DNA of 11,168 bases, taken from contig CAZOIM010000134.1 of the NCBI GenBank assembly GCA_964579855.1, positions 1-11,168 on the forward strand, in the 5' to 3' direction. Both the position numbers and the translations under genes were made by a program. Within the stretch, counting starts at the first letter, position 1. The number at the start of each line of letters is the position of its first letter. Positions 1 through 6,234 of the stretch are shown piece by piece. Under the pieces are notes generated by a model that worked only from the letters and a program-made list of their open reading frames with translations, made no database searches and had not been told where the DNA came from. Origin of the DNA: JADGQA01 sp964579855. GTDB lineage: Bacteria; Bacteroidota; Ignavibacteria; UBA10030.

Positions 1-795
1 CTGCCCAAAGACAATGGAAAAATCAAGACCACGGAATATCTCAATGTCCCGGATTCAGAAAATGTATGGGCAGTCGGAGATTGTGCCCTGATCCAAAATC
101 CTTCAGGGGATGGATTTGCACCGCCGACAGCTCAACATGCCATCCGTCAAGCAGAAATCGTCGCCCACAACATCGTGGCAACCCTTCGAAACCAAAAAAA
201 GAAAACGTACGCATTTGAAGGATTGGGCAAGATGGGCTCGCTCGGTTACCGGAGCGCAGTTGCAGAGTTATTCGGTGGTCTCAGGCTTTCAGGACTGATT
301 GCGTGGATACTGTGGAGGTCGATTTATTGGTGGAAACTTCCCGGTCTCGATCGCAAGATCAAGGTTGGGCTCGCCTGGGCTCTCGACCTGCTCATTCAGC
401 CCGAATTGGTGCAACTGAAGCTCGGTTCTTCGCAAGGGATTACACAGTCACATTTCGAGCCAGGCGAACCTGTCTTCCGACAAGGCGATCTCGGCGATTC
501 ATTATATATCATTCTCAAAGGGGAAGCAGAGGTGATCCGGGAGGAAAATGGATCCGAGCGCTCATTGGCACGATTGCAGGGGGGACAATTTTTTGGCGAA
601 ATGGCGTTGATGAATCAGAAGACGCGTAATGCGACTGTCAGGTGTACGACACCTATGGACGTCCTCGTCCTGCGAAAAGGAGATTTCAGAGCACTCGTTT
701 CGAACCTTCCCGACTTTCGTGCGAGCTTCGAGACCGCAGTGAAGCAGCGGACCGGAGACGGAGGAAAGACCGAAAAAGATTCTGCGAACAGTTAG
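1..795 (+). CDS. ndh: Type II NADH:quinone oxidoreductase (NDH-2) fused to a C-terminal cyclic-nucleotide-binding domain, 5'-truncated
   Basis: The frame is open from base 1, so the N-terminal FAD/NAD Rossmann part lies outside the window; 264 codons remain. Codons 23-30 carry the second FAD-binding motif VWAVGDCA, and codons 40-47 read APPTAQHA, the conserved flavin/quinone-site segment of NDH-2. Codons about 90-130 (GLRLSGLIAWILW, then LPGLDRKI) match the amphipathic membrane-anchoring tail of NDH-2, which transfers electrons from NADH to quinone at the inner face of the membrane without pumping protons. Unlike standard NDH-2, the protein continues for about 120 residues with a cNMP-binding fold: FEPGEPVFRQGDLGDSLYII, then the phosphate-binding cassette FGEMAL...TRNATV (nt 592-636) with its Arg (nt 625-627) present. 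It may therefore gate NADH oxidation by a cyclic nucleotide; that is inference. The stop overlaps the stop of the convergent membrane-protein gene. The family call is secure; the ligand is unknown. Confidence 0.9.
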   Translation: MPKDNGKIKTTEYLNVPDSENVWAVGDCALIQNPSGDGFAPPTAQHAIRQAEIVAHNIVATLRNQKKKTYAFEGLGKMGSLGYRSAVAELFGGLRLSGLIAWILWRSIYWWKLPGLDRKIKVGLAWALDLLIQPELVQLKLGSSQGITQSHFEPGEPVFRQGDLGDSLYIILKGEAEVIREENGSERSLARLQGGQFFGEMALMNQKTRNATVRCTTPMDVLVLRKGDFRALVSNLPDFRASFETAVKQRTGDGGKTEKDSANS

Positions 796-992
796 GCGGG
801 CCGCGAGCCCCTCAGGATTCTGGACGGCAGCAGTATCAGCGCTTTCAGCGTTTGCAGAACGCCATCGACGGCAATGCCGAGGATGCGGAATGGAAGAAGC
901 AAAAGCCAGACAATCGGATAGAGAACGATGGCTGCCAGAGCTAACGGCCAGCAGAAAAATAGCAAGAATAAGAATAGAAGGAATTTGATCAT
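792..992 (-). CDS. Small hydrophobic membrane protein, 66 aa, unknown function
   Basis: I do not recognise a functional family, although small proteins of this appearance are familiar from Bacteroidota-type genomes. It starts MIKFLLFLFLLFFCWPLALA and has two hydrophobic stretches (about residues 3-20 and 21-37). A third amphipathic or hydrophobic stretch (about 46-58, with a Lys in the middle) leads to a basic tail, SRILRGSRPA. A longer frame reaches 1061, but the ATG at 990-992 is preferred: it is preceded at about 7 nt by AAAGG (complement of 1000-1004), and the protein becomes a clean membrane protein beginning at a Met. The gene is convergent with the NDH-2 gene and the two stop codons overlap in the four bases TTAG (792-795), leaving no room for a terminator between them. 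The coding call rests on the coherent hydrophobic pattern plus the ribosome-binding site. Confidence 0.68.
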   Translation of the reverse strand: MIKFLLFLFLLFFCWPLALAAIVLYPIVWLLLLPFRILGIAVDGVLQTLKALILLPSRILRGSRPA

Positions 993-1247
993 GGGTTTAC
1001 CTTTCGACAACTTTACATACGCTGTATTTCGTGCCAATGTTACGATGAGATCGAGGATCATGAGTTTTCTGAAGCGATTCTCTTTTCTGATTGACTCGTT
1101 CCTTCAAGGTTGCTCGATTTCCATTTGATTCGTTTCATCCGACCCAACAACTGCTCCATTTACCTCAAAATCCATTAGAACCTTCAATTTCCGTCTAACG
1201 TTACAATATTTCAGGCACTCGTCCGTCTACAATAACAAAGAGGCTTC

Positions 1248-1826
1248 TTGAGTTCAGCGATTGACATAAAGGAGAATGCTGCAAAGCTCGAAACGGCGGT
1301 AAGATCCGAGCAGAGACGCCTTTTCAGTTTCATCCGCAAGCGAGTAAGGAGCGAAGAAGATGCAGAGGATATTCTGCAGGACGTGTTTTATCAGCTTGCC
1401 TCCACGGATAGTGTCGCAGAACCGATCGAACAGCTCACGTCGTGGCTGTTCACGGTCGCCCGGAACAAGATCATCGATTGGTACAGAAAAAAGAAACCGG
1501 ATGCTATTCCCGTCGAGACGCCAGACGATGATGTAAGGCTTGGTTTGTCCGACCTGCTGTTGGATCCGCGACAGAACCCCGATGACGTGTATTCCCGCAC
1601 TATTCTCTGGGATGCGTTTGAGGATGCATTGGAAGATTTGCCCGACAATCAGCGCGAGGTTTTTGTGATGAACGAATTCGAAGGAAGAAGCTTCAAGGAA
1701 ATTGCTTCGCTCACGGGTGAGCCGATCAATACATTGCTCTCGCGCAAACGGTATGCCGTCCTCTACCTGCGCGAACAACTTCAAGAATTCTATAATGAAT
1801 TATTCAATCAAAGGAGATTACCATGA
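1248..1826 (+). CDS. ECF-type RNA polymerase sigma factor (sigma-70 family)
   Basis: This 192-residue protein redirects RNA polymerase to a specific promoter set. Region sigma-2 spans about residues 21-82 with the core-binding signature EEDAEDILQDVFYQL (37-50) and the promoter-melting stretch LTSWLFTVARNKIIDWYR (63-80). Region sigma-4 spans about 123-178: ALEDLPDNQREVFVMNEFEG, then the helix-turn-helix SFKEIASLTGEPINTLLSRK. No sigma-3 or sigma-1.1 region is present, and the length is typical of ECF factors. The start is TTG (1248-1250), preceded by AGAGG (1239-1243) at 4 nt; no in-frame ATG precedes the sigma-2 region. The stop TGA overlaps the ATG of the next gene (ATGA, 1823-1826), so the two are translationally coupled, the usual arrangement for a sigma factor and its regulator. 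No convincing ECF autoregulatory promoter was found upstream. The regulon is not deducible from this window. Confidence 0.9.
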   Translation: MSSAIDIKENAAKLETAVRSEQRRLFSFIRKRVRSEEDAEDILQDVFYQLASTDSVAEPIEQLTSWLFTVARNKIIDWYRKKKPDAIPVETPDDDVRLGLSDLLLDPRQNPDDVYSRTILWDAFEDALEDLPDNQREVFVMNEFEGRSFKEIASLTGEPINTLLSRKRYAVLYLREQLQEFYNELFNQRRLP

Positions 1827-2185
1827 GACATTGGTGGCCGTTGCGTATAGTCAAGTTTGTCGTGGTTGCCGTCGTCGTTCTCTTCGCGATCGGTTATGTC
1901 GTGATGGGGCTTTGGAACGCACTTATTCCCGATCTTTTCAAGGGACCCGTGCTAACCTATTGGCAGGCAATCGGACTTTTACTCCTCTCCCATTTTCTGT
2001 TCCACGGCTGGGGAGGGTGGCGGTATTCGAACGGATGGCGTCACCGTCACTGGCGACATCGTTTTGATGAGAAGCTTGCTTCTATGACGCCTGAGGAACG
2101 GAAAAAATATGAAAACGAATGGCGCCGCCGCTGTGGTTGGGCCCCGGGTGAAGATGACACGAAGCCCCAACAGACGACTGCATAG
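1823..2185 (+). CDS. Small two-helix membrane protein coupled to the ECF sigma factor; candidate anti-sigma factor or sensor
   Basis: This 120-residue protein has two predicted membrane helices (about residues 9-30 and 46-61), with the conserved-looking linker ALIPDLFKGPVLTYWQAIGL. A strongly basic, His/Trp-rich segment follows (residues 60-81, including GWRHRHWRHR). The C-terminal part contains ASMTPEERKKYENEW, then RRCGW and a polar tail. It overlaps the sigma gene by four bases (ATGA) and has a strong Shine-Dalgarno AAGGAGA at 1810-1816. The context suggests control of the sigma factor at the membrane. I do not see the zinc-binding HxxxCxxC motif of ZAS anti-sigma factors, so if it is an anti-sigma it belongs to another type. 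Clustered His (57, 61, 74, 76, 80) could bind metal or heme; this is speculative. The gene is sure; the role is inferred from position only. Confidence 0.8.
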   Translation: MRHWWPLRIVKFVVVAVVVLFAIGYVVMGLWNALIPDLFKGPVLTYWQAIGLLLLSHFLFHGWGGWRYSNGWRHRHWRHRFDEKLASMTPEERKKYENEWRRRCGWAPGEDDTKPQQTTA

Positions 2186-2271
2186 CGTTAGGAACCGTCT
2201 GCACCTCAGCGGTGTTGGCAGGATGAAACTCAAAAACGCGTTTACATCCCCACCAACAACAGGAGATACAA
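2186..2271 (+). other. Short intergenic spacer with a small hairpin, no T-tract
   Basis: The 86-nt spacer contains an imperfect hairpin at 2194-2213: ACCG pairs with CGGT and CTG with CAG, with one bulged T and the loop CACCT. It is not followed by a run of T, so it does not look like an intrinsic terminator and the upstream transcript may read through. A clear ribosome-binding site, AGGAGA (2261-2266), serves the ATG at 2272. Confidence 0.3.
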
Positions 2272-3045
2272 ATGGAATCCGTTTGGACTGAAATTCTTAA
2301 CTTGGCATTCCGTTGGGTGCATATTGTCGGCGGAATTCTTTGGATCGGTCATCTGTGGTTCTTTAACTTCGTCAACGCCCAAGTCGCGAAGACCTATGAC
2401 GATGATTCGAAGAAGAATGTCATACCCGAACTCATGCCACGGGCGCTCTACTGGTTCCGGTTTGGCGCGATCTTTTCGTGGGTAACGGGGTTCCTGCTGC
2501 TCGGCCTCGTCTACTACGGCGGCGGATTTCAGATCTACCCGGAACAATCGCTGGGCCTTTCGGTCGCTTGTGGCATCGGCGCCATGCTCGTCGGGTGGGC
2601 GATCTACGATGCACTCTGGAAGGGAATGGCGAAGAACGAAGTCGCTGGTGTCGTTGTGTCGTTCCTTCTCCTCGCGGCAACTGCATTCGGACTTCACGCA
2701 GTCATGTCCGGACGGGCACTCTTTATCCACATTGGAGCAATTTTTGGAACCATCATGCTCTGCAACGTCTGGATGAGAATCTGGCCCAATCAGCGCAAAA
2801 TGATCGCTGCGGCAAAAAATGGTTCACCTGCTCCGGAAGGCGCGGCACCGATGGCGGCTCTGCGATCGAAGCACAACACCTACATGTCTGTTCCGTTGTT
2901 ATTTTTCATGATCAGCAATCATTACCCGACCGTGTATGGAGACAATCTCAATTGGCTCTACGCGCTACTTTTCGTTGTGCTCGGTTGGCTTTTCACGATG
3001 CGACTCTATTTCTTCTCTACAAGATCGGCAACAACAAAGTATTAA
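2272..3045 (+). CDS. PuuD/urate-oxidase-N (DUF989)-type integral membrane protein
   Basis: This polytopic protein of 257 residues has about seven or eight hydrophobic segments. Its N-terminus, RWVHIVGGILWIGHLWFFNF (residues 14-33), matches the hallmark of the Urate_ox_N family, whose characterised member PuuD is a membrane-bound urate hydroxylase with a C-terminal cytochrome c domain. Other family-like stretches are ELMPRALYWFRFGAIFSW (53-70), FIHIGAIFGTIMLCNVWMRIWP (151-172) and SKHNTYMSVPLLFFMISNHYP (199-219). Histidines 17, 27, 142, 153, 201 and 217 lie in or next to membrane segments and could be heme or metal ligands. The protein ends about 12 residues after the last hydrophobic segment, with no CXXCH motif, so the cytochrome domain is missing. 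No purine-catabolism gene is nearby, and urate as substrate should not be assumed. The start is supported by AGGAGA at 2261-2266. Confidence 0.8.
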   Translation: MESVWTEILNLAFRWVHIVGGILWIGHLWFFNFVNAQVAKTYDDDSKKNVIPELMPRALYWFRFGAIFSWVTGFLLLGLVYYGGGFQIYPEQSLGLSVACGIGAMLVGWAIYDALWKGMAKNEVAGVVVSFLLLAATAFGLHAVMSGRALFIHIGAIFGTIMLCNVWMRIWPNQRKMIAAAKNGSPAPEGAAPMAALRSKHNTYMSVPLLFFMISNHYPTVYGDNLNWLYALLFVVLGWLFTMRLYFFSTRSATTKY

Positions 3046-3135
3046 CAAGCTGAGCATTCCGGGACCTCATCACAAAATCTCGATTCCTGGAAGGTTCAGA
3101 TTATTCGTCTTCATCATTTCTACAAGGGGTTCTTT

Positions 3136-4166
3136 ATGAACAACATTCTTCCGTTGGCATACAATTCTGTTGCGCACAGCGAATCATCGCCCGAACGCAG
3201 ACCGCAGAACGGCGATCTCGAGGTGCTCGACGCCTACTCGGCGGCGGTAACAAAAGTCGTTGACCTCATTTCTCCATCGGTTGTCAAGATCGATGTCTCG
3301 CATCACGTTTCCAGACGAGGCTTCAGCGGGCGACGACGCGACCGCAGCCAGAATCAGGAACAGGTTACGGGGAGCGGATCGGGAGTTATCTTCACTCCGG
3401 ATGGTTTCATACTCACGAACAGCCACGTCATTCATCGAGCTGCATCCATTAAAGTCATCCTTGCCGACGGGCGCGAAATGAGCGCTCAACTCATCGGCGA
3501 TGATCCCTACACGGATCTCGCGGTTATCCGGATCACCGCGGATAACCTGCCTTCTGCCAAGCTCGGCGATTCGCAGGCAATCCGGATCGGTCAGCTTGTG
3601 ATCGCGGTTGGAAATCCGTACGGATTCCAGGCAACGGTGACGGCAGGGGTTGTCAGCGCACTCGGCCGATCACTACGCGTCGGCGGCGGCCGATTGATCG
3701 ACAATGTCATTCAGACTGATGCTGCATTGAACCCCGGCAATTCAGGCGGACCGTTGGTGAATTCTCGCGGCGATGTTATCGGGATTAACACTGCGGCAAT
3801 TCCGTGGGCCCAGGGCATTTGTTTTTCAATTCCCGTCAATACGGCGAAACTCATTGCCGCAAGATTGATCAGCGACGGAAAAATTACACGGGCGTATCTT
3901 GGTATCGGCGGTCAGGTTGTGGAAATTTCGAGGGCGGCTTTGCGCGAACACCAACTCACGGGATCGAGGGGCGTTATGGTGTCGCAAGTTGAGTACCAGG
4001 GGCCGGCACAGCGAGCGGGCCTTCAGGAATCTGATGTCATCGTCGCGTTCGGATCACACAGAATCGAAAGCATCGATGATCTCCATCGGCACCTGACGAA
4101 TGAAGCGATTGGGAACGAAGCCACACTTACCGTTCTCCGTCTTGAGAAGAAACTCTTCGTCAAGAT
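3136..4166 (+). CDS. HtrA/DegP-like trypsin-fold serine protease with PDZ domain, 3' end lost in gap
   Basis: The 343 complete codons cover a full S1C protease domain and most of one PDZ domain. The catalytic triad is visible: His97 in LTNSHVIH, Asp127 in DDPYTDLAVIRI and Ser203 in NPGNSGGPLV, with the family stretch AVGNPYGFQATVTAGVVSALGRSL before it. The PDZ domain starts at about residue 254 (AYLGIGGQVVEI), continues through GVMVSQVEYQGPAQRAGLQESDVIVAFG, and breaks off in LRLEKKLFVK at the N gap, probably within a few residues of its natural end. Such enzymes degrade or refold damaged proteins. Most are periplasmic, but here the N-terminus (MNNILPLAYN...) shows no signal peptide or membrane anchor, so a cytoplasmic location is likely. 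The start ATG follows AAGGGG (3124-3129) at 6 nt. The reading frame happens to stay open through the 100 N into the thioesterase; that join is an artefact. Confidence 0.88.
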
Positions 4167-4266
4167 NNNNNNNNNNNNNNNNNNNNNNNNNNNNNNNNNN
4201 NNNNNNNNNNNNNNNNNNNNNNNNNNNNNNNNNNNNNNNNNNNNNNNNNNNNNNNNNNNNNNNNNN
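4167..4266. other. Assembly gap (100 N)
   Basis: A run of exactly 100 N, the conventional placeholder for a scaffold gap of unknown length. It hides the last residues and stop of the HtrA-like protease, any spacer, and the start codon and first residues of the thioesterase. Confidence 0.99.
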
Positions 4267-4668
4267 TTTTCCACCGAACTAACGGTCCGCATCGGCGAAG
4301 TGAATTACGGTGGGCACCTCGGCAATGACTCCGTACTCTCGCTCATGCACGAGGCACGGGTGCAATTCCTGAACAAATGTGGCTACAGCGAATTGGACAT
4401 CGAAGGAGCCGGCATTATCATGGCCGATTCCGTCGTCGTGTATAAGACCGAAGGATTCCACGGTGATCGTCTTGTCGTTGAGGTCGCCGTTGGAGATTTC
4501 CAGAACGCGAGCTGCGATTTTGTTTACCGGATGACGAACAAGGAAACAGGGAAAGAAGTCGCCCGGGGAAAAACCGGAATCGTTTTTTACAACTACGGGT
4601 CGAAGAAAACGATGAGTGTCCCGGCAAAATTCCGGGAAAGATTTTCGGCTCCGAATGAAACGCCTTGA
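4267..4668 (+). CDS. Hotdog-fold acyl-CoA thioesterase (4HBT/YbgC-like), 5' end lost in gap
   Basis: 133 residues are visible, close to the usual length of about 135-145, so only a few N-terminal residues are missing. The opening FSTELTVRIGEVNYGGHLGN and SLMHEARVQFLNKCGYSELD form the first strand, the active-site turn and the long central helix of a single hotdog domain. VVVYKTEGFHGDRLVVEVAV and EVARGKTGIVFYNY are the later strands of the sheet. Family members hydrolyse acyl-CoA or acyl-ACP thioesters, usually as dimers or tetramers. In YbgC-like enzymes the turn carries a catalytic Asp (VDxxGHxxN); here the equivalent residue is Asn13 (visible numbering) and an Asp follows at position 21. 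I recall related proteins with the same NYGGHLGND pattern, so this is probably a subfamily trait rather than damage. The substrate is unknown. The gene ends 119 nt before deoC, which has its own promoter. Confidence 0.82.
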   Translation, partial: FSTELTVRIGEVNYGGHLGNDSVLSLMHEARVQFLNKCGYSELDIEGAGIIMADSVVVYKTEGFHGDRLVVEVAVGDFQNASCDFVYRMTNKETGKEVARGKTGIVFYNYGSKKTMSVPAKFRERFSAPNETP

Positions 4669-4723
4669 ATCGAACGGGAATTTCGACGAAGAAAGAGAAA
4701 TCATCGTCAAGTGTCCCGAGTCT

Positions 4724-4754
4724 CTTGTAACTCTCTCAAATTATCTTATATTTG
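4724..4754 (+). promoter_or_regulatory. Bacteroidota-type primary-sigma promoter of deoC
   Basis: TTG at 4725-4727 is followed after 19 nt by TATATTTG (4747-4754), an exact match to the Bacteroidota -33/-7 pattern TTG-N19-21-TAnnTTTG. Transcription would begin near 4761, about 27 nt before the ATG at 4788. This rules out the in-frame TTG at 4752, which lies inside the -7 element, as a deoC start. Confidence 0.65.
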
Positions 4755-4787
4755 GGTCAAGAACGCTACAGTGATTCCGACAACATC

Positions 4788-5660
4788 ATGAGTATGGACA
4801 GGGCACAAATCCTAAAATTGATCGAAGAAGTCCTGCGGGAAAGCAATGCCAACGCGTGCTGTCACGACGGTATTTGCACGGACCAATTGTGCGTCGTTCA
4901 CAATAAGGAAGGTGTGCGGAATATTATCAGCACTGGCGCCGACCGCATCACCACCGGCGTCGGTGTCCGAACCGGCAATTTCGATGTCTCGCTCGCCCGC
5001 ATGATTGACCACACACTTCTCAAACCGGAAGCGACGCGACAGCAGGTGGAAGAGCTTTGTGCCGAAGCAAAGCAATACAGTTTTGCCAGTGTGTGCATCA
5101 ACCCGGGTTTCGTAAAGTTGTGCGCCGGTCTCCTGAGGGACACCAGCGTTAAGGTCTGTACCGTTATCGGATTTCCGCTTGGCGCGACATCCACGGAAGC
5201 CAAAGCGTTCGAGGCCGAACGGGCCATCCGTGACGGCGCCCGGGAAGTGGACATGGTCATCAATGTCGGGATGCTCAAGTCTGCGGAATACGATTATGTT
5301 GAGAAGGATATCGCCGCTGTAACATCGATCGCGCATAAGTTCGACGTTTTGGCAAAAGTTATCATCGAGACCGGATTGTTGACGGACGAGGAAAAAGTAA
5401 AGGCGTGTATTCTTGCAAAGAGAGCCAAGGCCGACTTCGTCAAGACTTCGACAGGGTTTGCCAAGGGAGGAGCAACGGTGGGCGACATTGCGCTGATGCG
5501 CAGAGTCGTCGGACCGGAATTGGGTGTGAAAGCATCCGGAGGGGTCCGGACTCTCGAGCAGGCAAAGGCACTCATCGAAAGCGGCGCCGACCGCATAGGA
5601 GCCAGCGCAAGCGTGAAGATCGTAACCGGCGAAGCACAACCTACCTCCACTACCTACTAA
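4788..5660 (+). CDS. deoC: Deoxyribose-phosphate aldolase with N-terminal extension
   Basis: This protein (290 residues from the ATG at 4788) cleaves 2-deoxyribose 5-phosphate to glyceraldehyde 3-phosphate and acetaldehyde, in deoxynucleoside catabolism. The DeoC barrel runs from LARMIDHTLLKP (69-80) to GASASVKIV (271-279). Active-site residues are visible: Asp155 in REVDMVINVG, the Schiff-base Lys219 in FVKTSTGFAKGG, and Lys248 in GVKASGGVRT. A phosphate-site segment ESGADRIGAS lies near the end. About 68 residues precede the barrel: a predicted amphipathic helix (MDRAQILKLIEEVLRES, 3-19), a Cys/His cluster (24-39: CC, H, C, C, H), then STGADRITTGVGV, which resembles the C-terminal GADRI segment. 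The ATG at 4788 was chosen because the longer TTG start lies inside the promoter; ATG 4794 is an alternative. No Shine-Dalgarno is evident, which is common in Bacteroidota. The first SPOR gene starts 11 nt downstream. Confidence 0.93.
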   Translation: MSMDRAQILKLIEEVLRESNANACCHDGICTDQLCVVHNKEGVRNIISTGADRITTGVGVRTGNFDVSLARMIDHTLLKPEATRQQVEELCAEAKQYSFASVCINPGFVKLCAGLLRDTSVKVCTVIGFPLGATSTEAKAFEAERAIRDGAREVDMVINVGMLKSAEYDYVEKDIAAVTSIAHKFDVLAKVIIETGLLTDEEKVKACILAKRAKADFVKTSTGFAKGGATVGDIALMRRVVGPELGVKASGGVRTLEQAKALIESGADRIGASASVKIVTGEAQPTSTTY

Positions 5661-5670
5661 AGGCCGCCCC

Positions 5671-6234
5671 TTGATACTTTTCGTGCGCTGTTTCGCTGTC
5701 GTTGCCGCTGTTCTGAGCACGACACTGCTGACAGGATGCATTTCGTCGGAAGGAACGAGTCCCGGAGGGAAAAGCAAAGAAGGGCCGCAACAAAGCCTCG
5801 GGCCTATCGACACATCGAGAGCCAGGGCCATTCCCAATGTCGCGGTGCAAAAGAAGGCAACCGGGACTCAGACCAAACGTGCTTCCCGTTCGACGAAGTT
5901 TACGGCGAAACAGGATACTCTGAAAGCGTCGCTCGTCCGGAAGACAAAACCCGTGCAACATCCGCCCTCGATCGAACGACCCGCAAATCCTGCATTCACG
6001 GTGCAGATAGGAGCATTTCAGCTGCCGAAAAACGCATTGAGGAACCAGAAACTGGCGAAAAACCGTTTTCCAAAATATTCCGTCTATAGTAATTATTATT
6101 CGAAATCGAAGTACTACAGGGTCAGCATCGGCAAATTCATGACGAGGAGCGAAGCCTCCGCACTGAGACAACAGATTATGAAAAAGTATCCGAAAGACTA
6201 CTCCGCATGTTGGGTCAATTACATCGCAAAATAA
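5671..6234 (+). CDS. SPOR-domain lipoprotein 1
   Basis: This is a 187-residue secreted protein. Residues 1-23 form a lipoprotein signal peptide, ending in the lipobox LTGC with Cys23 as the lipidation site. A low-complexity Ser/Thr/Lys/Pro linker follows to about residue 106. A SPOR domain (about 107-187) begins NPAFTVQIGAFQLPKNA and contains SKSKYYRVSIGKFMTRSEAS, the two-repeat pattern of the fold that binds glycan strands stripped of stem peptides at division sites. It therefore probably acts in the periplasm or at the inner leaflet of the outer membrane, in envelope remodelling or cell division. The start is TTG (5671), preceded by AAAGG (5659-5663) at 7 nt; GTG 5683 would leave a shortened signal peptide. 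It is very likely cotranscribed with deoC and overlaps the next SPOR gene by 28 nt. Confidence 0.82.
   Translation: MILFVRCFAVVAAVLSTTLLTGCISSEGTSPGGKSKEGPQQSLGPIDTSRARAIPNVAVQKKATGTQTKRASRSTKFTAKQDTLKASLVRKTKPVQHPPSIERPANPAFTVQIGAFQLPKNALRNQKLAKNRFPKYSVYSNYYSKSKYYRVSIGKFMTRSEASALRQQIMKKYPKDYSACWVNYIAK

Noticed and set aside
1179..1227. ECF autoregulatory promoter (AAC ... CGTC) before the sigma gene
   Set aside because: AAC and CGTC words occur, but the spacings (about 10 and 20 nt) do not fit the usual 16-17 nt.
4752..4787. TTG start for deoC at 4752
   Set aside because: It lies inside the TAnnTTTG promoter element, upstream of the expected transcription start.
4812..5837. 341-codon open frame on the minus strand opposite deoC
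   Set aside because: It is antisense to a clear DeoC with all active-site motifs, and its translation is Cys/Arg-rich and resembles no family.
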